In this document: positions 46,631 to 57,560 of the stretch, piece after piece | Layout of the letters: each line of letters opens with the position of its first letter | Numbering within the stretch: the first letter of the stretch is position 1 | Source of the DNA: Leptidea sinapis | Lineage: Eukaryota > Arthropoda > Insecta > Lepidoptera > Pieridae | NCBI RefSeq assembly: GCF_905404315.1 | Contig: NC_066266.1 | Location: 1,557,501 to 1,621,500 of the forward strand | Direction: 5' to 3' | DNA: 64,000 bases | Notes under the pieces: generated by a model | Told to the model about the DNA's origin: nothing | The model's input: the letters and a program-made list of their open reading frames with translations, nothing else | The model's database searches: none | Position numbers and translations under genes: made by a program

Positions 46631-47989
46631 CGACAATATATTGGACCGATCGTCGTAGAGATCTTTGGGCTAGGCCTGTGTCCAGCAGTGGACGTTTTTC
46701 GGCTGATGACGATGATTTATATAATACTATAATCGAACGGATGACACCTTTAAAACATATCATAAATTATAGATTCATTTAACTACCTGTGTTGCCTTTT
46801 CCCTTGTGCGAAGGTCCTGCATATTTTCCCGTTGATTAAGTAAATCAAATTAAAACAATTATAGACACTGTAATATTAGAAACAGAAGAAATGTACCTAA
46901 TATTAAAAATATGAGCTTGCTTTCATCTTTTATGCTTCATAACTATACATAGAAAAATAGTTCTTTATCTGTAATTGGGTAATATACCAGTGAACCCACC
47001 AATTGACCAATTAAAATTTCTATTCAAAATAGGATATGATATTTCTTATTGAAAGTCAAAAACTATACCTCGTTCAAAAAAGTATACCTATGACCTAAGA
47101 AGAATAAGCACAAGAAACTCAGAGCTCTACATTTTTAAACCCGAAAACGTTTTTTTAACAATTCTTTTGAATTTCGTAAAACATTTGTTGTGAACATTTT
47201 CTGGGATCTTGTTGTAAAAGCATATACATCGCATAGTGGCTGGAGATGCTTCTGCACCAACATAGAATCCACAAACTATGCGGCTAAGGCAAAAACATCC
47301 TTTCGAGCCACCAAGAGCGAAACCTTGGTTGCTTGAAAAAATCCGACGGTACACCAAATCAGACCTGCAAACCGCTTTGGCAAACTCACTTTCCTGGCCG
47401 CCGCATTACCAACAACCATGCGCCTGATGTGGAGTTGCAGAGCAACGTACCGGATCAGACGAATTGGACTATAGCTCTCAGGATGGTAGATAAAGGCAAT
47501 GTAATGTGGGCAATTAATATTTTATATATTTCTTTTTCTTTTTATTCTTACTTGATTTTCCCGGATGCCGTGCAACTCACGGCTTGCCTGGCGTACTGAA
47601 AGTATTATATATTCCTAAGCCTAAAGATATAATGGTGGTATGATTTAGATGTTAATTAAATTATAGATTCAATTACCTCCGAAACTTATTTCCTTCTGCG
47701 AAGGTTCTGACATTTTTCGTTTTGATTAAATAAATCATATAATAAGTACAATTACATATACTGTGATATTGGAAGTAAAAAAAAAAAACAAAAAATTAAA
47801 AAAAAAAATGGTTGTTGCAATACGAAACATCCATTCCATAGAGGTAAGTCATAATCTGTATCAAGTATTATATCTTTTTGTTAATACTTATTACGTTCAC
47901 CAGTGGGTAAGTTCAAAACAAAAGGTTGTATAATATTCACCATTACAAGTTGTATTTAGAAATGGGCACCAAAACGGCGCCTATTTCTG
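46631..47989 (+). repeat. Array unit 10, truncated right-edge unit
   Basis: Diverged, keeps the approximately 58-bp segment (from about 47690), and ends inside a SINE-like segment: it reaches GCGCCTATTTCTG and then continues as the SINE-like repeat instead of the array sequence. Confidence 0.88.
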
Positions 47990-48195
47990 CCGTGAAGCAG
48001 TTATATGTAAATATTTTTGTGTTACGGTCTGAAAGGCGCCGTAGCTAGTGAAATGGGCAAATGAGACTAACATCTTATGTCTCAAGGTGGCGAGATTTAT
48101 TGTAGTGCCGCTCAGCCACAGCGACAGCGCGTATCGTTACCATCAGCTGAACATCCTTATCCTGGTCTCGTCTCTTATTTTCATTTAAAAAAAAA
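47977..48195 (+). repeat. Lepidopteran SINE-like / LINE 5'-UTR-derived repeat, copy 2
   Basis: Begins GCGCCTATTTCTGCCGTGAA like the 4141 copy and ends in an A run at 48187-48195. Its first 13 bases are shared with the array unit, so the array terminates inside it. Confidence 0.72.
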
Positions 48196-48229
48196 CCCTA
48201 CGTACGTACTAACCAATTCTGTCAGTCAC

Positions 48230-48425
48230 AACAGATTCCCATTACTTCCGCAAAAACAAAGCAAAACAAACTACCTTCACAGAGTTTATTGTCCAAGTTC
48301 AGGTCTCTAGAGTTTAACCGCAAATCATAAATGACCATACCGTGTGATGGAACAAATGTATAGATGGCTGGGATATGACGATCAAAAGTTATCTCTTACG
48401 AAACAAAACAGTATAGGACAATACG
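48230..48425. repeat. Direct duplication, left copy
   Basis: Shares ordered blocks with 49405-49622: CAAACTAC, TCCAAGTTCAGGTCTC, AGAGTTTAA, CATAAATGACCATAC, ATAGATGGCTGGGATAT and an ending near ACAGTATAG/ACATTATAG. No terminal motif or coding content is apparent. Confidence 0.65.
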
Positions 48426-48521
48426 GCAATTTCTTACTTTGATATTAATACGTATCTTTGCATCTTAGTTCAAGTGTGAAGATGTTACTTGATGTAAGTA
48501 AAACAGTATCAGTACCTAGAT

Positions 48522-48577
48522 TTCCTGGTCCAAGAGGCTTGGACTGTGCTTCATCGTTTGAAAGGATGTCAGATCCT
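48522..48577 (-). CDS. Candidate orphan exon (minus strand)
   Basis: On the minus strand a strong acceptor (TTATTTTCTTTTCAG) precedes a 56-base open segment reading SDILSNDEAQSKPLGPGNL, followed by a weak GTACTG donor. The frame stays open beyond it to about 48448. No homology recognised; this rests on splice-like signals only. Confidence 0.22.
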
Positions 48578-48649
48578 GAAAAGAAAATAAATATTATAAA
48601 CCATAATTTTTGATGTAATTGAAACGTTTTACTAAATAACAAACATTAA

Positions 48650-49404
48650 GAGGCATACTGTTTAATATACTGTATAGTGATCACCTCTGAACATTGTGTC
48701 TGACAATACCAGACATATGAATGTTGCCAACTTTTAAGAAAATGTTTTCCTCTTTTTGCAGATTGTAAATGACATTTGCACAATCCCATTACAATATTGC
48801 GTTTTATCTGAAATTACCAAGACGAGATAGTCTTAAGTACACGCTAACGAAAAAGCGAGCACTGCTATTATTTATAATATATTCTTGACTCGGAAAAAAG
48901 CTGCTTTCTTATTCACTTTAATCAAAAATCCAACTGCCCATAAGCAGTCACCATTATTTTTGTCTCTCGTCCCTAGTGAATTCAAAGCCAAGGTGGCAAA
49001 GACAAATTTGCCAATTCCTCCATTAGGTCATCCGACCCTAGAATGGAATTAGCAACTGCTTAAGATAAATGCGTTTTAGGAAAACAGAGTTCGCTGAACG
49101 GGTTTCGGTACGAAGAGGTCTAACACCGGTTTAAAGGTAGGCAACCTGTAGATACACGCGTTGATACGGACGAGGCTGGTACAAAAATTACATTAAATCA
49201 CATTACATTTACAAAAAATGTTTCCTCTATCCCTAAAATTATGTCCCTATCTTTATATCTATGATGTTTTTGACACTGTCTGTAGGTACCTGATTTTCTG
49301 TGATAAATGAAATAGAAGAAAGACTTAAACAAGTTCAAGAAACTATTTTAACTCTGCAGGACTTTTAACAAACCTATCGTAGCTACTTACCAGTCCTGGT
49401 AACC
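48650..49404. other. Unassigned non-coding sequence
   Basis: No gene, RNA or transposon recognised between the two duplicated blocks. Confidence 0.5.
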
Positions 49405-49622
49405 ACTGATTCCTATTATTTCCGCGATGGGGTCAATTTGTTACATGATTTAAAAAAACAAAGCATAACAAACTACTTTCACCAAGTTTGTTATCCAAGT
49501 TCAGGTCTCCAGAGTTTAAACGCAAGGGCATAAATGACCATACAGTGCGATGGCAAAAATATATAGATGGCTGGGATATTATGATCCCAAGATATATCTT
49601 ACCTAACACAACATTATAGTTC
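49405..49622. repeat. Direct duplication, right copy
   Basis: Same blocks in the same order and orientation as 48230-48425, about 1.18 kb away, with roughly 80% identity by eye. It could be two copies of an unknown dispersed repeat or a local duplication. Confidence 0.65.
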
Positions 49623-50095
49623 ATAACATCAGTTTCTTACATTCATTTTAAGTAATAAGAGGAAGTCCAAAAACAGAAACCATTTTTTGCGGCATACACG
49701 GTCTTATCTTTTTTCTATGTTCACTTAGAAGTCGGATTTTTTCACAGCTTCAAGAGACTGTAGTCTTGATTATATTCTTTTGATTTCAGCTCGATACCTA
49801 CTCGTGCTAATGAGATAAAGGGTCTTGATAGACAGACAGACTCATGGACAACAAAGTGATCTCATAAGGGATCCATTTTTTTCCTTTTGTGGTACGGAAC
49901 TCTAAAAAAGAACACAAACAGACGACAGGCGTGCAGATATTGACCTGCTGAGCTGATCTAAAGATCCTCAGACATACGACCAGAAAGATGCCAGCTTTTC
50001 AGAATAATCCTTGTTCTTTGTTTAGTGTTTTTAAGTTTTCGGAAGATAAATTTTTATTCAAAGATGAACCAAATCTATCGGTAAATAATTCAGTT
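49623..50095. other. Unassigned non-coding sequence
   Basis: No feature recognised. Confidence 0.5.
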
Positions 50096-50099
50096 TCTT

Positions 50100-50479
50100 A
50101 ATAAAAGGCATTTAATTTCTCAAAATTGATTCCTTTAGAATTCTTTTTGATGTCATTTCTAATATACTAGATACTACTACCGCTTCGGAAACAAATGGCA
50201 CTCTGAGAGAGAAGACGCGGCGCAAGAAACTCTCCCAGCATTCTTTTTTTGCGCTTTTTTCTTTTCAAAAAATATAGACAATATTGTACAGTAATTTCTA
50301 TCGCTATAAAATAATCACAATCCAGTCCCAGGCTGTCATTTAGATATTCAGCTGTGGAGTAATAGGATTTACGAGTAGGACGGATCAATTTCATTTAAAT
50401 TTATTTATAGATAACCTGAGTGGCTGGGACTTTATTATAGAACATTTACCCTTAAAGCTATTACCCTGTGTAATACATA
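50100..50479 (-). pseudogene. LINE C-terminus and 3' end, left of the BEL element
   Basis: The minus strand reads FYNKVPATQVIYK, then KLIRPTRKSYYSTAEYLNDS, the final part of a CR1/Jockey-like LINE protein, then the 3' UTR shared with 13735-13960. The preceding part of the same LINE (NTRNKGLLVTNSSRLHKIH) lies on the other side of the BEL element at 57561-57650. The BEL element therefore appears to split it. Confidence 0.68.
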
Positions 50480-50719
50480 TGTTGTACCCAGCACCAGGGA
50501 ACCCTAACTTTCACGAAGACACTTCACTACTACACTGTTATAATAAAACCGAACTGATATTCACTGTATATTTGTTTTGAATTGACTACTACAAATGATT
50601 GACAAATAATACGATTATCTAAATAAACATTAATAGCGCAAGGTAAAATAATTGCTTCTATATTTATAGCGCCATCTATTGGAATCCAATCAAAACCACA
50701 TATCAAATCAACTTGAACA
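50480..50719 (-). repeat. BEL/Pao 3' LTR
   Basis: 240 bp; same ends as the 5' LTR and five substitutions from it. Confidence 0.9.
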
Positions 50720-50736
50720 TCCTCCGCCGCCAAGGA
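50720..50736 (-). promoter_or_regulatory. Candidate polypurine tract
   Basis: Immediately inside the 3' LTR the minus strand reads TTGGCGGCGGAGGA, which is purine-rich and correctly placed to prime plus-strand synthesis. Confidence 0.45.
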
Positions 50737-50752
50737 CAGTCTTGTTCTTGTT

Positions 50753-51752
50753 TTAATCTGGCAAGTGACACAATTTTGAGATTGCACGCTGCTTTATTCC
50801 AGTGCTGGTACGGACATCGTAAACTCGAGTGAGACCGTCTTTCCCTGGACACATTTTCTCAATACGTTGCCAATCTCCAAGCGACAATCTTGAATCTTTA
50901 ATCAGCACCAGCTGTCCAAGGCCTATCTGAAATTTAGGTTTCAACCACTTTGGACGTTGTTGAAGATTCAAATGAGAGATTGCAACCTTCTCGTAACTGC
51001 TGTCTAGTATCGTAACCGTTGGATCTCCAATAAGAAAATGAGCAGGTGTCAAATAATCTAGATCTTCGCCTAAAGCTTTTAATGGGCGGGAGTTTAAACA
51101 AGCTTCAATTTGGGTAAGAACGGTGTATAATTCTTCAAATGTTAGTGTTGAGTTTTTTAAAATACGTTTTAAGTGGTATTTTGTGGATTTCACACCGGCT
51201 TCCCATAAACCACCGAAGTTAGGAGCTCCTGGAGGTATGTATTTCCATCTCGTTCCTCTGCTATCTAAATTTTTTTGAAATGCTGTGGGAAGTTCATTTC
51301 TTCCTTGTCTCCACATTTCCAATAGTGCTTTCTCTGAAGCTACAAAAGTTGTGCCATTATCGCTCCACAGTTCCTTGCAATGACCTCGTCTCGAAACAAA
51401 TCTTTTGAATGAAGCAATAAAGGCGTCCGTAGTCATGTCGCTAACCAGTTCCAAATGAATGGCTTTAGGTGCCATTCAGATGAAAAGGCAGATGTATGAT
51501 TTGTATGTTTTCGCTCCTCGACCTTTACTTCTTTTCGAAAAAAATTCTTCACGAAATGAGCCATGCAAAATCGACACCACTAATGGAAAAAGGACGCGAT
51601 GGATTCACTCGGACATCTGGTAAATCTCCCATCATTTGTGTACCGAATGTAGCATTGTATCTAGCACACAATTTACATTGTCTGTAGTATCTTTTAATAC
51701 TTTGTCCTCCTTTAATGATCCAATATTTACTTCGTAGGTAAGTGGTCATCAA
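50753..51752 (-). pseudogene. BEL/Pao integrase and DUF5641, broken by frameshift
   Basis: 51752-51549: zinc-binding end YYRQCKLCARYNA and the first Asp region GVDFAW. After stops near 51476-51548, 51475-50753 gives AIHLELVSDMTTDAFIASF, WSDNGTTFVA (second Asp), PPGAPNFGGLWEAGVKSTKY (catalytic Glu), then DUF5641 with KMCPGKDGLTRVYDVRT. All three catalytic residues are present, but the frame is broken between the first and second. Confidence 0.86.
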
Positions 51753-52985
51753 TTGGGGACCACCGTGTAAAGTTTTAAAATGAGCTTCGCGCAGTAACAG
51801 GGGACATTATCTTTTGTAAGTATAATGGGATGTTTTCTATTAAATTTTAGATTTGCCTGCTTCAATCTACCTCCTACTCGTACTACTCCATTATCATCAA
51901 GGTAAGGGTTTAATGGTAATAATCTACTGGTCGCATTAATAGCCTTTCCTTTCTTCAGGTGAAGTACGTCATCAGGGAATTCTATCTCCTGCGCCATCTT
52001 TAAACATATGGAAAGTGCTTCTTCCCTTTCTATACATGTAATATGAGTAGGTAATTTTTCTTTTCCTTTAAGGTTCTTCCATCTTCGACAGTATGCGACT
52101 ACATTTAACAGTTTCTCTAAGGACGAAAATTTCTTCAGTAAGGTAAGTTTTGATTCCATTTCATTTGTAGTTACATTAGTCACTGCACATTTTGCTGAAA
52201 TACGTTTTTCTTCTTCTGTTTCAGGCATGCCTTCTGTAGACAGTGGCACACAATTGCCTTTTAGAAACTGTGGTCCTTGCCACCACAATTCACAAGCCTT
52301 CAATTTACTTGGGCATATGCCTCTAAATGCTGGATCGGCGGGATTATCCTTTGTGTTGACATATGACCAGTGGGTATCGAGTTCATTACGTATTTGAATC
52401 ACTCTATTTTTCACAAAAGGAGACCATCTGTTTGGGTCACCTTGAATCCATGCAAGTGCTATTTTAGAATCAGTCCAAGCATATGTTCTATTTAACTCAA
52501 TTCGAAGAGTCTTCATAACATGCTTTACTAATTTTGCTAGCAATGCGGCTCCACATAATTCCAATCGTGGTAGTGTTAGGGCTTTGACAGGAGCAACTTT
52601 AGTCTTCGCAGTTATTAGTGAGATCTTTTTCGGTATACCATCTGAACTTAGAATTCTTAGGTATACAACTGCAGCATACCCAGCCAAGGATGCGTCTGAA
52701 AACCCATGTAGTTCAACTGAACAGTTGTTAAAGTAACCTATATCCTCTAGGAATTCTAATATCAGAGAGATAAGGTAAGTTATTTTGATATGTGATCCAT
52801 TCATTTTTTAGATCATCTGGCAGTTCTTCGTCCCAGTCTAACTTACTTAGCCATAGCTTTTGCATAAATATTTTTGCTGTAATAATTGCAGGTGCGAGCC
52901 AACCCATAGGATCAAACAGAGAAACTATATGACTCAATACATTTCTTTTTGTAAAAATTTCAGTGAAAAAATTATTTTGTGCTAT
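51749..52985 (-). pseudogene. BEL/Pao RNase H and connection region, frameshifted
   Basis: Continues after the LINE with TKRNVLSHIVSLFDPMGWLA, then, after a frameshift near 52740, HGFSDASLAGYAAVVYLR, LPRLELCGAALLA, YAWTDSKIALAWIQG and NPADPAFRG. These are RNase H Asp/Glu/Asp positions typical of BEL. The DUF1758-type linker and VGGRLKQANL follow. Confidence 0.85.
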
Positions 52986-52991
52986 TTTTAA

Positions 52992-53920
52992 ATTCAAATT
53001 CAAATTCAAATAGTTTATTTCTCAAAATAGGATAACCGCATCACTTTTTGAAGTCAAGAAAATATACAAATAATAGAATAATACAGTCCTACTGCTAAAT
53101 TATTATAATATTATTTACATTGCTTTAATCCCATGCACTTTTATCTGGTATATAATCTTTAATTGTATAATAAGCTTTTTTTAAAAGTTTCTGTTTAACA
53201 AATATTTTAAACTTTTTTAATTGTAGTTTGCAAATTTCTTCAGGGATTTTATTATAAAAACGGACACATTGTCCTCTGAATGATTTGTCTATTTTCGTTA
53301 GCCTTGTGTGAATCAGAGCAAGATTATGTTTATTTCTAGTGTTGCAGTTATGAATGTCACTGTTTTTTTAAAATGATCTATATTTTTATGCACAAATATT
53401 AGGTTTTCAAATATGTATTGACATGGTACTGTTAATATGTTGATCTCCTTAAATTTATCTCTCAACGAATGTCTACTGGACAGATTGTAGATTGCTCGAA
53501 CAGCTCTTTTCTGCAGCACAAAAATCGTTTGAATATCATTAACGTGTCCCCACAGTAATATACCGTAAGACATAACAGTATGGAAATAACTAAAATATAC
53601 GACACGTGCCGTGTCTTCGTTTTTGAGCTGGCGAATTTTCTTTACAGCAAATGCTGCAGAACTAAGTCTATTCGCCAAACCAGCTATATGTGGACGCCAT
53701 TAGAGTTTTGCGTCTAAAGTAATACCCAAAAAAACTGTGGTGTCTACAAGTTCCAAGTACTCCCCGTTCACAAGTACATTTGAATTCACCAGACTGACAT
53801 TTGGGGTTATGAATTTAATACATTTAGTTTTCTTACTATTCAAAAGCAAATTATTAGCATTGAACCAATGAACAATTTTGGACAAAGCATTGTTTACATC
53901 ATCCAAGACTGATTCACGTC
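52992..53920 (-). mobile_element. 5'-truncated CR1/Jockey-like LINE inserted in BEL pol
   Basis: 929 bp flanked by TTTTAA on both sides (52986-52991 and 53921-53926), a perfect 6-bp target duplication. Minus-strand coding pieces: DVNNALSKIVHWFNANNLLL, YLELVDTTVFLGITLDAKL, then MSYGILLWGHVNDIQTIFVL and QKRAVRAIYNLSSRHSLRDK. The 3' tail carries GAATTT repeats. Same family as the LINE at 57850-58240 (shared VNNALSKIV). Confidence 0.85.
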
Positions 53921-53926
53921 TTTTAA

Positions 53927-54880
53927 TCTTAAGTTATCTTCATGAATTTCCCAAATTATTCCTAGTGCTTTCGTATTCATATCTACTTCTTGCAACTTAG
54001 CTCTTTTTTCTGGCTCGAGTGTTTCCAGAAATCTTTCACTATTCGAAGACCATTTCTGTAACTCAAAACCTCCTAATGTCAGTAATTTTGTGAGTTGTTT
54101 CTGCATTTCTATTGCTGTTTCAACGTCATTACTCCCCGATAAAACATCATCCATGTAAAAATCATTTAACACAATTTTCTTAGCCAGGGGAAATCTGCCA
54201 TCTTGCGATTCATCTTTTGCAACTTGTTTTAAGGTCTTCATTGCTAGATATGGTGCACAAGCTGTACCGAACGTCATGGTTAGTAATCTATAATCTTGCA
54301 CTTCATCTTCTGGGTTAAATCTATATAATATACGCAGAAAGTCTCTGTCCTCAGGGCGTATCCGTATTTGGCGATACATTTTTACAATGTCTGCCACAAA
54401 GCATATTTTGGGTGTTCTCCATCGCATGATTATATTTCTTAATTCCTCTTGTAGCGAGGGCTCGATCAATAATTCTTCATTTAGGGAAATTAAATTAATC
54501 CCTCGACAAGAAGCATCAAACACGATCCTAACTTTACTCGTTTCTTTATCTTCTCTTATCACTGGGTGATGAGGAAGGTAGACTGATTTATTTTTTATCT
54601 GTTCTGTTGTTACAGGTTCCATATGATTTAATGTTAAATACTCTTCAAAAACCTTGTTATATTTTTTCTCTAAGCGACTTATTGCTGTTTAATCTCTTCT
54701 CTAAGCTCTTGAATCTCTTCAGTGCAATTGCTCTGGAATCTTTTGGTAAGCTTGGGTTGTCCGTACGAAATGGTAAACTAACAATGAATCTTCCATCTTC
54801 TTGTCTAGCTAACGTTTTCTCATAAATCTCCTCAGCTCTTACTTCAAGTGGAGCAAGGGCATCTTTGCTAGTCTCCAAAG
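53927..54880 (-). pseudogene. BEL/Pao reverse transcriptase, interrupted
   Basis: Motifs: YLPHHPVIRED, KVRIVFDASC, ICFVADIVKMYRQIRI, MTFGTACAPYLA and the active-site box FYMDDVLSG, all typical of Pao RTs. Two frameshifts or stops occur near 54625-54690. The frame runs directly into the inserted LINE at 53920. Confidence 0.87.
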
Positions 54881-54890
54881 TCTCTGATTC

Positions 54891-55604
54891 TCAGAATCGT
54901 TGCAGCATGTGTTCTAAATTCACATTTAAGTGCAAGCCTACGATTCCACGGCTCATAGAATTTTTCGATTTTGCTCCTCCAGAAATTATCCACCCAAGTT
55001 GTGTTTCTTGAGCGACCGCACTCAGTACTCCTGATTTATCTTTAATAATGCCGTTCATCAAAATCTCAGTATATACATTGACTCCGAGTAATACATCAAT
55101 GGGCCCTGGAGTGTTGTAATTTGGATCTGCAAGACGTAGTCCCGTTAAATGAACCCATTTTTGATTATTTATTTTCGTAGCTGGCATTATTTCAGTCACT
55201 TGTTTTATAACAAATGCGGTACATCTCAATCTAAATTCATGGATAAATCTTGATGTGATTTCTAGCTCCACCGCATGCTTAATAGAAGTAGACATTTTAC
55301 CAACTCCAGTGACTTGTCCTTCCACTTCTCTCTTTCTCAATTGTAATCGTTGGGCTGTTGACTCTGATATAAACGATTCTTGAGAACATGGATCTATAAG
55401 AGCTCTGACTGTTTGTTCTCCTCTGCTTGTATGAATGTTAACTAAGGCTGTAGCTAACAATGTTACATTGCTCTGTGTAGATACATGGGATAAAATGTTC
55501 GGAGTACTAGTTGTGTTCTCTTTCGTTTCTCTTTTTTCAGTATCGGATTGGTCTGTTTTATTTGGCTTTTTGTGTGTAGCAATGTGTGGTGTTTCCTTCG
55601 ACAC
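54891..55604 (-). pseudogene. BEL/Pao protease region, frameshifted from gag and RT
   Basis: Shows ALIDPCSQESFIS, the aspartic protease active site of BEL elements (Asp-Pro-Cys-Ser form), followed by GWIISG. It overlaps the gag end in another frame near 55590 and stops before the RT part at 54888-54890. Confidence 0.8.
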
Positions 55605-56738
55605 TTATGGCAGGTAGTATTTCTTCTGCAGTAGCTAACGCTATGTCCTGGCCATAAGCAATTAAAGCATAATCCTTCTTTCCCCACAAACTCCGATCTC
55701 GTAGTTGAGCGTATAAACTCATCGCATTTGTAAATAATATGATTCCCCTTGCAGTAAGCGCAAGAAGTTTCTGAAGAACTTGTTTCTGGTGCAGAGGTTT
55801 GAAAAGTTTTTGTTCTTATATTAGGCCTTTCCTTAGACTGTGTTGGTTGTATCATCTCTAATACTAATTTTCCTCCAAGGAAGTCTTGAAACTTCTTCCA
55901 TGTTGGAAGTTCTTGTACGGGTAGGTTTTTCAACTCTTCTTCCCATTCCTTGTGTGATTCTGGTCTAATTTATTCACAATAATATGTATCATTATTGGAT
56001 ACCAATTATCTATATAACATCATTGTTTTTTAGGTTGTTGAGACATTGAGTTGTGGTATCCAACAAATCTTTAATTCCTTTGGCGCTTGCATTGATAAGT
56101 TTTCTTTGTGATAGTAATCTATTGAATATGGTATTGACAATAACTCTTCTATTGTTGTATATTTCTTTCAGAGTGTCCCATGCGACTTCATAATTTTTAT
56201 CTGTTATGGATATGTGCTTTAGAAGTTGTTCAGCTTCCCCGGATAAGCTCGTTTTTAAATAATGCATTTTCTGTATGTCACTAAGTGATGTGTTGGAATG
56301 TATAAGCGACATATACAAATCTTGGAATGTATTCCATTCATTATAATTTCCATTAAATTGTGGAATGCTTATTTTGGGCAACTTCACTTCTTGAGTGCTC
56401 TTTCCACTGTTTGGATTTTGGGACTTTTGTATAGCATGCTGTGGTTGCATTTTGTCTAACACGTCAGTTAACTCACATTTAGCCATATTATACTCTTCTT
56501 CGCCTTTAGAAAAAAAATCATCATCGAAATATTCATGCCTTCTCCGTTGTTCTAACGTTGCAACCTTTAGAATTTCATTATGTGTTTCTCGAAACGTTTC
56601 CCAATATTTTTCCAAGCTCTCAAGTCTAATTTTCACATAGTTGGCATTTAATCTTGCTTTTGGTGTCTTCTTAAAATTGATTAATGTTTTCGAAATAGTC
56701 GACACGTTGTTCCCTTGCAGGACACACAAAGTTTCCAT
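55463..56738 (-). pseudogene. BEL/Pao gag (DUF1759 and zinc knuckles), broken
   Basis: The N-terminal frame runs 56738-56010 and shows KLPKISIPQFNGNYNEWNTF, LKTSLSGEAEQLL and LKEIYNN, the DUF1759 signature of BEL gags. Stops and a frameshift around 55935-56010 separate it from the continuation LPVQELPTWKKFQDFLGGKL and two cysteine knuckles (CFNCLWPGHSVSYC, CHKCRRKHHTLLH). Gag forms the particle and packages RNA. Confidence 0.85.
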
Positions 56739-57301
56739 TGTTATTTATAATATCAACACTTTAACCCCAAAATATATAAAGTCCAACAGAAAGTTAAATT
56801 TTAATGAAAATGTTCTATGTTAATTTATACTACAAAATCACTAGGTCCACATTTGATCAAAAATATTCTAAGTTAATGGAAACACTGGTTGCACTGTGTC
56901 CCAAATTTGCATTAATTTTCTAAGTCCAAAGATTTTATTTTAAGACGTAAAATTTCAAAGTGTTCAAATTATTTAAAATTTATTGAAGTTTGAAAAGCAC
57001 AAAATTCATCAACAAAAGATATTAAAATTTGACAATGTTTAAATTCACCAAAAATTATTTTTTCAAAGTCTAATAAACTAGTGTTCCAATATTTACGAAA
57101 AATTAGTCTTTCATATTAACTGACTCAAAAGTACTAAGTTCAACCAATAACAAAGTCCACAAAAGCAAGCGTGCATCATACCCATCCAAAAGCAATCCAA
57201 TATAATTGCCACTTCACTATACCACTCCCTATACTACTTTCACTTCACTATCACCACCTAACCAACACACTGCGTGGTGCTCCAAAAACAGAGTCTCGGC
57301 C
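56739..57301 (-). other. BEL/Pao 5' leader
   Basis: Non-coding stretch between the primer-binding site and gag, AT-rich. Confidence 0.6.
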
Positions 57302-57319
57302 TAAATCCGGCTCGAACCA
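57302..57319 (-). promoter_or_regulatory. Candidate primer-binding site
   Basis: One base inside the 5' LTR the minus strand reads TGGTTCGAGCCGGATTT. It starts with TGG, complementary to a tRNA CCA end. TTCGAGCCGG resembles the acceptor and T-arm of insect tRNA-Tyr with three bases missing after TGG. The tRNA identity is tentative. Confidence 0.45.
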
Positions 57320-57320
57320 A

Positions 57321-57560
57321 TGTTGTACCCAGCACCAGGGAACCCTAACTTTCACGAAGACACTTCACTACTACTCTGTTAAAATAAAACCGAACTGATA
57401 TTCACTGTATATTTGTTTTGAACTGACTACTACAAATGATTGACAAATAATACGATTATCTAAATAAACATTAATAGCGCAAGGTAAAATAATTTCTTCT
57501 ATATTTATAGCGCCATCTATTGGAATCCATTCAAAACCACATATCAAATCAACTTGAACA
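57321..57560 (-). repeat. BEL/Pao 5' LTR
   Basis: 240 bp, differing from the other LTR at five positions (about 98% identical). Begins TGTTCAAGTT on the minus strand and ends GGGTACAACA. Divergence suggests a fairly recent insertion. Confidence 0.9.

Larger units (their letters stand above)
22397..47989 (+). repeat. Tandem array of a ~1.934-kb unit (macrosatellite-like)
   Basis: The same anchor (CGACAATATATTGGACCG) recurs at 22397, 24207, 26140, 28074, 30008, 31942, 33876, 35810, 37743, 39678 (with a small deletion) and 46631. Spacing is 1933-1935 bp between units 1 and 9. Units 1-8 are nearly identical. The unit contains, in order: an RTE 3' tail, AT-rich DNA, a 678-bp block with a dispersed-repeat fragment and an exon-like relic, a hairpin-bearing TE fragment, the RTE reverse-transcriptase C-terminal part, and a 230-bp block with two copies of GTTTGACAACTCTCGT. 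No long intact gene exists in the unit. A LINE splits unit 9. Confidence 0.95.
50480..57560 (-). mobile_element. BEL/Pao LTR retrotransposon, degenerate, with nested LINE
   Basis: 7.08 kb with two 240-bp LTRs starting TG and ending CA on each strand. Minus-strand order: 5' LTR, primer-binding site, gag with DUF1759 and zinc knuckles, protease, Pao-type RT, RNase H, integrase, DUF5641, polypurine tract, 3' LTR. This domain order defines BEL/Pao. No env is seen. Frameshifts and stops break gag-pol, and a 929-bp LINE interrupts pol. No clear target-site duplication: the flanks are ATACATA and TGTATCT. Confidence 0.9.

Noticed and set aside
22397..47989. CRISPR array
   Set aside because: Units are 1.93 kb with no short repeat-spacer pattern, and the sequence is from an animal genome.
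50720..50752. An envelope gene in the BEL element
   Set aside because: The integrase/DUF5641 end lies only about 30 bases from the LTR, leaving no room for one.
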